DNA of 61,105 nucleotides from the NCBI GenBank assembly GCA_963169695.1, contig CAUJDS010000066.1:1-61105 (forward strand), written 5' to 3'. The position numbers and the translations under genes are program-made. Shown here one piece after another: positions 18,469 to 25,296 of this stretch. Each line of letters starts with the position of its first letter. Position 1 is the first letter of the stretch. The notes below the pieces were generated by a model. It saw only the letters and a list, made by a program, of their open reading frames with translations, did not search any database and was not told the DNA's origin. Source of the DNA: Bdellovibrionota bacterium. GTDB lineage: Bacteria; Bdellovibrionota; UBA1018; CAUJDS01.

Positions 18469-19163
18469 AGCCTTGTTCCATACATGCGCTGCACGGATTC
18501 TTGGGAGATTCGCAGGACTGGGATGCATCCCCCTTGCCCTTAAAGTCCCTATCCCATGCGTCGATCCGTCGGAAGTCCCTTAGCGAAACGGGTCAGGCAC
18601 TTGCAGAGTCTGTGTCTCATCAAGGAAAAAAGGTTCTCTTGGGATACTCGCTGGGCGGTCGCATCGCGCTTCATTCTCTTTTGGAGTGCCCCACGACTTG
18701 GTCTGCCGCGATCATGGTAAGCACCCATGCTGGCCTACCCACAGAACGAGAGCAAAAAACGCGAATCCAATCCGATCAGCACTGGATCCAACGTTACCAG
18801 CAGCTGGAATGGGAAGCATTTTTAGGCGCGTGGAATCAACAGCCAACCCTCCAATCGAGTAAGCCACTTAGCATTCCTCAACGCCCCGTGGAATCGGTGA
18901 TTCGACCCCTTGACGAATGGAGCCTGGGACGACAGGAGTTTCTTTTACCAAAATTATCCCAGCTCCACCTTCCAGTACTTTGGGTAGCAGGAGAAGCGGA
19001 CACGCGTTATGTCGAACTTGCGCGAAGTTATCAAAGCGAAAACAAGGATTTTCGGCTATACCTATGCCCTGGCGCGGGTCATCGCGTGCCTTGGGATCAA
19101 CCCAATTTATTTTGGCAAAACGTAAAGGAGTTCCTCAATGAAACAGGAATGGACCCAGCTTAA
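18465..19163 (+). CDS. menH: SHCHC synthase (MenH), alpha/beta hydrolase
   Basis: This 232-residue alpha/beta-hydrolase should eliminate pyruvate from SEPHCHC. The oxyanion part is '[12 protein letters not shown]', the nucleophile elbow '[13 protein letters not shown]', and the catalytic His lies in 'GAGHRVPW'. I place the start at GTG 18465, which overlaps the menD stop as GTGA. The frame stays open further upstream to 18369, but that would overlap menD by 100 bases and adds nothing like the family. Its end overlaps menB by 26 bases. Position between menD and menB supports the MenH assignment over a general esterase. Confidence 0.9.
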   Translation: MKPCSIHALHGFLGDSQDWDASPLPLKSLSHASIRRKSLSETGQALAESVSHQGKKVLLGYSLGGRIALHSLLECPTTWSAAIMVSTHAGLPTEREQKTRIQSDQHWIQRYQQLEWEAFLGAWNQQPTLQSSKPLSIPQRPVESVIRPLDEWSLGRQEFLLPKLSQLHLPVLWVAGEADTRYVELARSYQSENKDFRLYLCPGAGHRVPWDQPNLFWQNVKEFLNETGMDPA

Positions 19164-19959
19164 GGAATATCAGGACATTCGATTTGAAGCGACGGAAGAC
19201 GGCGTAGCAAAGATCACAATCAATCGTCCCCATGTGAGAAATGCATTTCGACCAGAGACGATCATGGAACTGATTGATGCGTTTCATCTAGTGCGCGACG
19301 ACAGCGCAGTTGGAGTGGTGATCCTTACCGGCGAAGGGAATGAAGCATTCTGCTCAGGAGGAGATCAGAAAGTACGCGGCGATGGCGGATACATTGGTGG
19401 CGATGGCAAAGCTCGCTTGAATGTCTTGGATCTCCAAAAGCAAATTCGCTCATTGCCAAAGCCAGTGATTGCCATGGTTGCGGGATATGCCATTGGTGGT
19501 GGCCATATCCTTCATTTGGTTTGTGACTTATCTATTGCAGCCGATAACGCGCGCTTTGGCCAGACGGGACCGAAGGTTGGGTCCTTTGATGGCGGGTTGG
19601 GTAGCAGTTACCTTGCGAGAATTGTAGGCCAAAAGAAAGCGCGAGAAATCTGGTTCCTCTGTCGTCAGTACGACGCCAAGCAAGCCCTCGATATGGGATT
19701 GGTGAATACCGTCGTACCTTTGTCCGAACTTGAGTCTGAAACCCTAAAATGGAGTCGCGAGATCCTTCAACATTCGCCACTAGCTTTGCGTTGTCTCAAA
19801 TCAGCCATGAATGCTGACTGTGACGGACAAATTGGACTATTGGATTTGGCTGGGAATGCAACACTCCTCTACTATCTTTCGGAAGAAGCCAAAGAAGGAA
19901 AGAAAGCCTTCCTCGAGAAGCGCAAACCTGACTTCAAGAAATTTGGACGCCTCCCATGA
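19138..19959 (+). CDS. menB: 1,4-dihydroxy-2-naphthoyl-CoA synthase
   Basis: This crotonase-fold enzyme closes the second ring of the naphthoquinone from OSB-CoA. It is 273 residues. '[15 protein letters not shown]', '[11 protein letters not shown]', '[16 protein letters not shown]' (oxyanion hole) and '[17 protein letters not shown]' are MenB-specific, and '[13 protein letters not shown]' follows. An AGGAG box seven bases before ATG 19138 sits inside the end of menH. The stop overlaps menA by four bases. This is one of the most confidently assigned genes of the block. Confidence 0.96.
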   Translation: MKQEWTQLKEYQDIRFEATEDGVAKITINRPHVRNAFRPETIMELIDAFHLVRDDSAVGVVILTGEGNEAFCSGGDQKVRGDGGYIGGDGKARLNVLDLQKQIRSLPKPVIAMVAGYAIGGGHILHLVCDLSIAADNARFGQTGPKVGSFDGGLGSSYLARIVGQKKAREIWFLCRQYDAKQALDMGLVNTVVPLSELESETLKWSREILQHSPLALRCLKSAMNADCDGQIGLLDLAGNATLLYYLSEEAKEGKKAFLEKRKPDFKKFGRLP

Positions 19960-20834
19960 AGTCCGCTGCCCTCATTCAAGCGGCAAGACCGAAGACACTA
20001 ACCGCGTCTCTCGTGCCATGCATGGTGGCTGGCGCTTATGCCATGCATGAATTGGGATTTGTGCCGTGGGGCTTACTCCTTTCAGCCTGCGCTAGTGCTT
20101 TGATGATTCAAATCGGAACCAACTATTTCAATGACGTCTACGACTTCAAGAAAGGCGCGGACACTGCAGAGAGAATGGGACCGCGTCGAGCCACCCTTTC
20201 TAAGGACCTTTCACCGCGACAGGTTTTTTCGCTCGGGGTCTTGGCATTTGGCTTGGCACTTCTTTTTTCGATTCCCCTGGTAATCAAAGCAGGAATTCCG
20301 ATTCTTATTCTAGGATTGGTATCTTTGTTAGCAGGATACCTCTACACGGCTGGCCCCTTTCCACTTGCGTACGTGGGATTGGGAGAAGTCTTCGTGATCT
20401 TGTTCTTTGGTTGGGCAGCCGTTGGCGGTTTGGCATATCTCTTTGACTTACCTTTGGATGGAAGCGTTTGGATTTTGGCTACTCAAATAGGGCTCCTCTC
20501 AGCCGCGATGATCGCTATCAATAACCTACGTGACGCAAGAACGGATGTCTTTGCAGGCAAGAAGACACTTGCCGTAAGACTTGGAATCCCTGCAAGCAAA
20601 GTGCTGATTCAACTATTCTTGATCGCACCTTATATAATGAGTCTCTATTATATAGGGGCAAGACAGTCCTACTGGGCTGGTCTATTACCCTGGGTAACGC
20701 TACCCCTCGCCCTAAGACTTTGCGGAAACATCCGATCAGCAGAACCTTCACCCCTCTACAATGAGTTTTTGGCTCAAGCTGCCAAGATTCAACTTCTGTT
20801 TGGACTAACCTTGACCGTGGCGTGGCTACTTTGA
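19956..20834 (+). CDS. menA: 1,4-dihydroxy-2-naphthoate polyprenyltransferase
   Basis: This UbiA-superfamily membrane prenyltransferase attaches the polyprenyl chain to DHNA. It is 292 residues with about eight or nine membrane helices. The aspartate motif is '[14 protein letters not shown]'. A second conserved region, '[19 protein letters not shown]', holds the other diphosphate-binding Asp residues. The start overlaps the menB stop (ATGA), and the end overlaps menC by 13 bases. Its prenyl donor is probably made by the polyprenyl diphosphate synthase at the left edge of the block. Confidence 0.95.
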   Translation: MKSAALIQAARPKTLTASLVPCMVAGAYAMHELGFVPWGLLLSACASALMIQIGTNYFNDVYDFKKGADTAERMGPRRATLSKDLSPRQVFSLGVLAFGLALLFSIPLVIKAGIPILILGLVSLLAGYLYTAGPFPLAYVGLGEVFVILFFGWAAVGGLAYLFDLPLDGSVWILATQIGLLSAAMIAINNLRDARTDVFAGKKTLAVRLGIPASKVLIQLFLIAPYIMSLYYIGARQSYWAGLLPWVTLPLALRLCGNIRSAEPSPLYNEFLAQAAKIQLLFGLTLTVAWLL

Positions 20835-21706
20835 ACTGCGCTTACTGGCCTTATGAATTGCTTCCAAAAGAAACGGGGCAGGTGCGCAAGGGTGCCTTGC
20901 TTCGCTTTGATTTTCCTGACGTGGGATATGGCTATGCCGACTGTCACCCTTGGGAATCACTTGGGGACGCGCCACTCGACGATCAATTGAGGTTCTTATC
21001 AGCAGGCCGGCTCACGCTTTTGACTCAGCGAAGTAGAGATTTTGCAAATCAGGACGCGCTCGCTCGAGCAACCAAGGAAAACCTCTGGACGGGATTAAGA
21101 ATCCCTCCCTCCTACCTACTTATTCAAAATTGGAAGGAAATCCAGCTGGGGACAGACCTAGGATTTAGCGAATTCAAAATCAAACTCCCTACTGATCTTC
21201 CGTCGCTTAAAGTACGCGTTCGACTCGATTGGCAAAATCAATCAAGTCCCGAGGCGCTTCAGACCTTTCTTCATCGGTACGCATCAAGTCGAGAGCAAGT
21301 GGTCTATAGCGAAGATCCGTTTCCTTGGGATCCGCTCACCTGGAAGAATGTTAGAAAAATGCTCGACCATCCTTTGGCTGTTGACCGACAGCCCTTTGAC
21401 AAGGAACAATCGGACTTCATTCGGATCTTGAAGCCCGCGATTCAAAATCCTCAAGACTACCAGGATCACGCATCCTCGACGATCTACACCAGCTACCTCG
21501 ATCATCCTATCGGGACGCTTTTTGCGATGTGGGAAGCAGCTCGTCGAGAATGTGAGGAACCATGCGGATTTGCCAGTCACCTGTATTACGAGCCGAACGA
21601 GTTTTCGGATCAGCTTGTGGTACAAAACAATCGAGTCCTTCCACCAGAAGGCACCGGTATCGGATTCGACGAACCCCTCAGGAGGCTCGCATGGATTGGA
21701 ATTTGA
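20822..21706 (+). CDS. menC: o-Succinylbenzoate synthase
   Basis: This enolase-superfamily enzyme dehydrates SHCHC to o-succinylbenzoate. It is 294 residues. The catalytic lysine pair is in 'EFKIKL', metal ligands lie in 'VRLDWQNQ', 'YSEDPFPWD' and 'LAVDRQ', and the second-face lysine lies in 'IRILKPAIQ'. I use GTG 20822; TTG 20831, which overlaps the menA stop as TTGA, is an equal alternative. The sequence is divergent, as MenC usually is, so the assignment leans on motifs and on position between menA and menE. Confidence 0.88.
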   Translation: MATLNCAYWPYELLPKETGQVRKGALLRFDFPDVGYGYADCHPWESLGDAPLDDQLRFLSAGRLTLLTQRSRDFANQDALARATKENLWTGLRIPPSYLLIQNWKEIQLGTDLGFSEFKIKLPTDLPSLKVRVRLDWQNQSSPEALQTFLHRYASSREQVVYSEDPFPWDPLTWKNVRKMLDHPLAVDRQPFDKEQSDFIRILKPAIQNPQDYQDHASSTIYTSYLDHPIGTLFAMWEAARRECEEPCGFASHLYYEPNEFSDQLVVQNNRVLPPEGTGIGFDEPLRRLAWIGI

Positions 21707-22875
21707 TCGATCGAGAAATCTTAGTGAATCCTCGCCTCGTCGAAGTGGATCGCAATACGCTCGTCCATCGACTTATTTCTTCCCGTGCCTACGAAGACCT
21801 GAAGGATCACCTCTGGATCCTCACATCAGGATCTTCGGGAGAACCTAAATGGATTGCACTCTCGCGCGAGGCTTTCTTATCGAGCGCGGCATCCGTCAAC
21901 CGTGTGGCAGAAGTGACCTCTAACGATCGCTGGCTCAATGTACTTCCACTTTTTCATGTGGGTGGACTTGCCACTCAGGCTCGCGCTTGGTTGGCAAATT
22001 CAACCTGGGTCGATCGATCCGAGATGAATTGGGATCCGGCCGTATTTGTAAGGACCGCCGAAGAACAACAGACAACGCTGACCTCCTTGGTACCATCGCA
22101 GGTCTATGATCTGGTTCAGCGAGAGTTGACTCCGCCTCCTACGCTGCGTCGTATATTTGTCGGTGGCGGCAAACTTACGGCAAGCACACGAGATCGCGCT
22201 TTGGCCCTAGGCTGGCCCCTCTGTATTACTTATGGCCTTACTGAATCAAGCTCTCAAGTCGGCTTGTATTTTGGTGATCAAGAATCGTATGCACCCCTTC
22301 CACACGTCGAATTTAGAATTGCTCAAGATGGCTGGATCGAAATCAAAAGTCCGGCATTGCTTACGGGTATGATTGACCACGAAGGATGGAAAGATCCCAA
22401 GGTAGACGGATGGTTTCGATGTGAGGACCTGGGTTCGCTCGATACCGAAGGACGTCTCACGTTGATTGGGCGTGCGTCAGGATTTATCAAAATCTTAGGC
22501 GAGAAGGTTTCTTTGACCAAACTTCAAGAAATGGTGGACTGCGGACGTCATGAGATGCGCCTGAGTCACACTCCCATCCTTTGGTCCGAGCCTTGCGAAC
22601 GCAAGGAAAACACCCTTCATCTCGTTGCTGAGAATGAACTCGAAGCCCAAAAGCTTGTCGCTTGGTATCAGTCGAAGGTCATGCCTTACGAAAGGATCGA
22701 GGCTATTCGGATCATCGACCAAATCCCCCGAACTGAGATGGGGAAGACGCCTGTTTCTCAATTACGGCAGCGGTTAGCCGAACCACACAAAGTCGTTCCT
22801 GTTTCTCATTTCGAATCTGAATATCCCAAACCTGAAACCGCTTCCCCAACCTTAACGGCTGAACCCGCCCTGTAA
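21691..22875 (+). CDS. menE: o-Succinylbenzoate--CoA ligase
   Basis: This adenylate-forming enzyme makes OSB-CoA. It is 394 residues. The P-loop is 'LTSGSSGEPKW' (45-53), followed by 'PLFHVGGL', 'YGLTESSSQVG', 'WFRCEDLG' and the C-terminal catalytic lysine K352 in 'PRTEMGK'. ATG 21691 has AGGAGG five bases upstream. The frame is open from 21562, but that would extend 145 bases into menC. Homology ends near residue 362. The last 30 or so residues are a tail read from DNA that on the other strand encodes conserved MenI. It is about 50 residues shorter than E. coli MenE. Confidence 0.93.
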   Translation: MDWNLIDREILVNPRLVEVDRNTLVHRLISSRAYEDLKDHLWILTSGSSGEPKWIALSREAFLSSAASVNRVAEVTSNDRWLNVLPLFHVGGLATQARAWLANSTWVDRSEMNWDPAVFVRTAEEQQTTLTSLVPSQVYDLVQRELTPPPTLRRIFVGGGKLTASTRDRALALGWPLCITYGLTESSSQVGLYFGDQESYAPLPHVEFRIAQDGWIEIKSPALLTGMIDHEGWKDPKVDGWFRCEDLGSLDTEGRLTLIGRASGFIKILGEKVSLTKLQEMVDCGRHEMRLSHTPILWSEPCERKENTLHLVAENELEAQKLVAWYQSKVMPYERIEAIRIIDQIPRTEMGKTPVSQLRQRLAEPHKVVPVSHFESEYPKPETASPTLTAEPAL

Positions 22876-23173
22876 CAACTCCCTCGCGCACCGACTTGAG
22901 ATGACTGGCACTAAGCTCAAGCCCTACAACGTCAGATATTTTTGCATCGATACAGAGGTAGGACGCGACACTTGCCAACGACTCCGCCAAGACCACACTG
23001 GCTCCTCCATGAAGCAAACCCGCTGGTTGCCGAGTACGATTCTCCACTGGCATGGTCGCTTCAATCCAATCATCACCTATGGCGGTAAACACAATGCCCA
23101 ACGGCTTATGAATCGTAATGTCATTGAAGCGATTCAGATCTTGCACAGTAACTTGGTACTTCCAAATAGCCAT
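22712..23173 (-). CDS. menI: 1,4-dihydroxy-2-naphthoyl-CoA thioesterase (hotdog)
   Basis: This 153-residue hotdog thioesterase should release DHNA from DHNA-CoA before prenylation. It aligns well by eye with E. coli YdiI/MenI: N-terminus 'MAIWKYQVTVQDLN', 'IGDDWIEATMPVENRTRQP', then 'GLLHGGASVVLAESLASVA' with E64 as the catalytic acid. It also has 'VVGLELSASH' and 'RLTAAVIEK' (to residue 140). I place the start at 23173 by that alignment. An upstream ATG (23209) in frame has a better purine box but adds 12 unmatched residues. A 13-residue C-terminal tail runs into menE. The 3' ends overlap by 164 bases. Confidence 0.9.
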   Translation of the reverse strand: MAIWKYQVTVQDLNRFNDITIHKPLGIVFTAIGDDWIEATMPVENRTRQPAGLLHGGASVVLAESLASVASYLCIDAKISDVVGLELSASHLKSVREGVVTGRVQPLRLGKRFQVWDIQIRNEKQERLCVVRLTAAVIEKQASSPSQFGGFGR

Positions 23174-23190
23174 AGTAGGGCCAAGGCTAG

Positions 23191-23221
23191 TATTGACACC
23201 GCATATCATGCAAGCTATTCC
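23191..23221 (+). promoter_or_regulatory. Promoter with repeated element, copy 1
   Basis: The element TATTGACACCGCATATCAT (23191-23209) recurs twice before the next paralogue. It contains TTGACA (23193-23198) as a -35 box, then 17 bases, then TATTCC (23216-23221) as a weak -10 box. It points at the first LURP-one-like gene, which starts at 23256. The conserved ATATCA falls in the spacer, where a regulator could bind. Confidence 0.55.
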
Positions 23222-23255
23222 ACCAAAGGTTTGCTACCCAAAAGAAGAGGTAACC

Positions 23256-24068
23256 ATGTTGCGTAAAATAGGAGTGTTGGTCCTACTAGCTGCGATTTAT
23301 TTAAGTACCCATTCTGCCATCGCAGGAGCTGGCGATTCTGACTCACAGCCAACGAACCCTTCCGAATCCTGTCGGCATACATGGATACGCAACAAGGGGA
23401 TTGAAAAATGGTTCCTTGGCACTGCTTTGTTGGGCACCCTATTTGCCACCGCCGAAACCTATGGTTATGTTTCCAGGCAACTTCACTTTCCGCCCTCGAC
23501 CAAGCAACCATTTGGAGAAAAAGCGATCGAAGGCCGAAGGTATTTATCCATGACGAACGAGGAGCTGACCTCTACGAGGAGCAAAGTGCTTCACGATTCT
23601 CATGCGAGCTACGGAAGGATCTGGGAAAACATTAAACCTGACAACGGTTTCGAGATTTTCTACCAAGATCAATTGCAGCAAACACTCGCAGTGGGCACCG
23701 GGCAATACCTCCCACGAGGTTACTCCATGGAAATAGTGGATCCTCGAACCAACGCCCCAATCGGCTGGATCGTAGAAGACCTCAGTGTCGAGGCCCAAGG
23801 ACAGGTCCTAGCTCATTATCAGATTCTCAATGAAGCAAAATCCTCTGTCGCACATTCGATCCCGGTGGCCCTTGGCACTCAAGGAAGCACGGGAGCTTTG
23901 CAATTCCAAAACAGTCTTGATGAAAATTTTCTCAGCTTTCGCTGGGGCAAATTGAATTTTATGTTTCGCACGAGCTGGCAAACAGAATTGAGAGGAACCA
24001 CCAGCATCGATCCCCGCCTCATTGTTCTCTTGCCTGCCTTTAAGTCGGCGGTTGATTCGAGACGGTAG
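23256..24068 (+). CDS. Secreted LURP-one/Tubby-like protein, paralogue 1
   Basis: This protein has 270 residues. A signal peptide (hydrophobic about residues 5-22, cleavage near A-G-A) is followed by a region with a second hydrophobic stretch ('WFLGTALLGTLFATAETYG'). A C-terminal beta-rich domain (about 125-266) then follows. That domain has the alternation of 'YSMEIVDPRTNAPIGWI', 'YQILNEAKS' and the closing 'IDPRLIVLLPAFKSA'. These resemble the LURP-one-related family (Tubby C-terminal fold, related to scramblases). The next gene ends with the same pattern, so the two are paralogues. ATG 23256 has GAGG six bases upstream; the frame is open further upstream but would run through the menI start. 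Function is unknown. Confidence 0.7.
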   Translation: MLRKIGVLVLLAAIYLSTHSAIAGAGDSDSQPTNPSESCRHTWIRNKGIEKWFLGTALLGTLFATAETYGYVSRQLHFPPSTKQPFGEKAIEGRRYLSMTNEELTSTRSKVLHDSHASYGRIWENIKPDNGFEIFYQDQLQQTLAVGTGQYLPRGYSMEIVDPRTNAPIGWIVEDLSVEAQGQVLAHYQILNEAKSSVAHSIPVALGTQGSTGALQFQNSLDENFLSFRWGKLNFMFRTSWQTELRGTTSIDPRLIVLLPAFKSAVDSRR

Positions 24069-24086
24069 TATTGACGCGACATATCA
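24069..24086 (+). repeat. Repeated element, copy 2
   Basis: TATTGACGCGACATATCA matches copies 1 and 3 at 14 of 18 positions common to all three. It begins directly after the stop of paralogue 1 and lies 80 bases upstream of copy 3. No -10 box follows at the expected distance, so it may be an upstream binding site rather than a promoter. Confidence 0.5.
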
Positions 24087-24148
24087 GCCATACGCCGCCC
24101 AATTTCTAGAACTTTACTCCTAGAGTTACTTCTCCAGGCCACTATCAA

Positions 24149-24179
24149 TATTGACACGATATATCATAACAGCTAATTA
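24149..24179 (+). promoter_or_regulatory. Promoter with repeated element, copy 3
   Basis: TATTGACACGATATATCAT (24149-24167) contains TTGACA (24151-24156). Exactly 17 bases later comes TAATTA (24174-24179), a good -10 box. It precedes the second LURP-one-like gene at 24204. The same 17-base geometry holds in copy 1, which supports a shared regulated promoter for the two paralogues. Confidence 0.6.
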
Positions 24180-24203
24180 TCACCTCATTGGAGCTCGCTC
24201 TCT

Positions 24204-25079
24204 ATGCGAATAAAAATTTTCCACGCACCCCTATTGGCAATCACCCTTTTGACTTCGTTAGTTCCCAATGCACTGTCGGCCGATCATTGTGGGCCAGATG
24301 TTTTTGGCAACGAATCTTTCAATTCCAAGTCACCTACTTACCTACTAAGAAAAAAAAGCAATAATGATCAACGGGCTGCCCGTCTCTTTGCAGGTGCAAC
24401 CTTGTTGAGTCTTGGCTTTTGTTCGGTCCGCTGTACCGAGCCGAACTATCCCGATGCACCCGTAGCAGCCTGGACACACGACAGCAGGGGCCAATTGCTT
24501 CCGATTCTTCCAGACCAAACAAAGGCAAGTGAGTACCTTCTAACCATTCTTCGGGATGAAATGGCCATCCACGACGGGAAACAAAACTACGGGACAGTAA
24601 CGGAACGATTCTGGGCCCTAACAAAGGGTTTTATCTATCGTTCAAGTTCCGGTGAAGTCGTGGCAAATGCTCGAATGAGAATTTTCAGCTTAGGTACTGC
24701 AATTGATGTGACTGATGCTACAGAGAAGCCTATTGGAACCTTTCGAGAGCGCATCTTCTACTCCTTACTTACCAAATCCTACTCCGTTTACGAGATTCTC
24801 GATCCTGTGGGTAATGTTTTAGCGGAATCAGAAAAATTTGATTTGTTCGGCACCACATTCACTCTTCGAACTCCAGCTGGAAAGGTGATAGCTGTCATTT
24901 CTCGCCCTTGGGTCAATTGGCTTCGAGATGATTGGTCGATTCAGATTGTGGACCACAAGACAGTAGATCCTAGAATCCTTGTAATGATACCGGCCTATAA
25001 GACTTCAATGGACAAAGAGCGATCGGAATCATCCGATTCTGACAATAAGGACACTCCTCCTTCCAATCCAAATAAGTAG
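24204..25079 (+). CDS. Secreted LURP-one/Tubby-like protein, paralogue 2
   Basis: This is a 291-residue secreted protein. The signal peptide is 'MRIKIFHAPLLAITLLTSLV' ending near S-A-D. A variable middle follows. A LURP-one-like domain (about 150-270) then follows with 'ANARMRIFSLGTAIDVTDAT', 'PIGTFRERIFY', 'YSVYEILDPVGNVLAESE' and 'VDPRILVMIPAYKTS'. These beta-hairpin repeats are typical of the LURP-one/Tubby fold. The tail is acidic and Ser/Asn rich. GGAG lies ten bases before the ATG. Its C-terminal pattern matches the upstream gene, so the pair arose by tandem duplication and then diverged. Such folds bind lipid in other proteins; a membrane-lipid role is only a guess. Confidence 0.75.
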   Translation: MRIKIFHAPLLAITLLTSLVPNALSADHCGPDVFGNESFNSKSPTYLLRKKSNNDQRAARLFAGATLLSLGFCSVRCTEPNYPDAPVAAWTHDSRGQLLPILPDQTKASEYLLTILRDEMAIHDGKQNYGTVTERFWALTKGFIYRSSSGEVVANARMRIFSLGTAIDVTDATEKPIGTFRERIFYSLLTKSYSVYEILDPVGNVLAESEKFDLFGTTFTLRTPAGKVIAVISRPWVNWLRDDWSIQIVDHKTVDPRILVMIPAYKTSMDKERSESSDSDNKDTPPSNPNK

Positions 25080-25114
25080 TCGCAAATCTCATTGCCGCTG
25101 AGAATTGCGATTCC

Positions 25115-25130
25115 GGTCGCCACGGCGACC
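25115..25130. promoter_or_regulatory. Candidate parS-like palindrome, copy 1
   Basis: GGTCGCC-AC-GGCGACC is a perfect 7-base inverted repeat around two bases, flanked by C and G that extend the pairing to 8. It lies 166 bases upstream of parA in an otherwise AT-richer gap. A second copy lies inside parA. The pair is a plausible ParB binding site; the standard chromosomal parS (TGTTTCACGTGAAACA) is absent. Confidence 0.5.
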
Positions 25131-25146
25131 GAGTTCGGAACTTTTA

Positions 25147-25167
25147 TATACATTGTTCCAATGTATA
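25147..25167. promoter_or_regulatory. Operator-like dyad upstream of parA
   Basis: TATACATTG-TTC-CAATGTATA is a perfect 9-base inverted repeat with a 3-base centre. It is too AT-rich and lacks a T tract, so it is not a terminator. Its location between the GC-rich palindrome and parA suggests an autoregulatory operator, perhaps for the N-terminal helix-turn-helix of ParA. Confidence 0.5.
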
Positions 25168-25296
25168 AATACACTCCGCCACCACCTATAGACGAGCCTG
25201 TCAAAGAAGCGCCATTGCACATTGCTTTGAAGGATCCTGTCGATACAATCATTTGCGACACGGATGTGATCAATCAAACAATGGAGGATGGTAATT

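Noticed and set aside
23118-23255. Upstream extension of the first LURP-one-like gene
   Set aside because: It would remove the signal peptide from the N-terminus and run antisense through the menI start; ATG 23256 has a good ribosome binding site.
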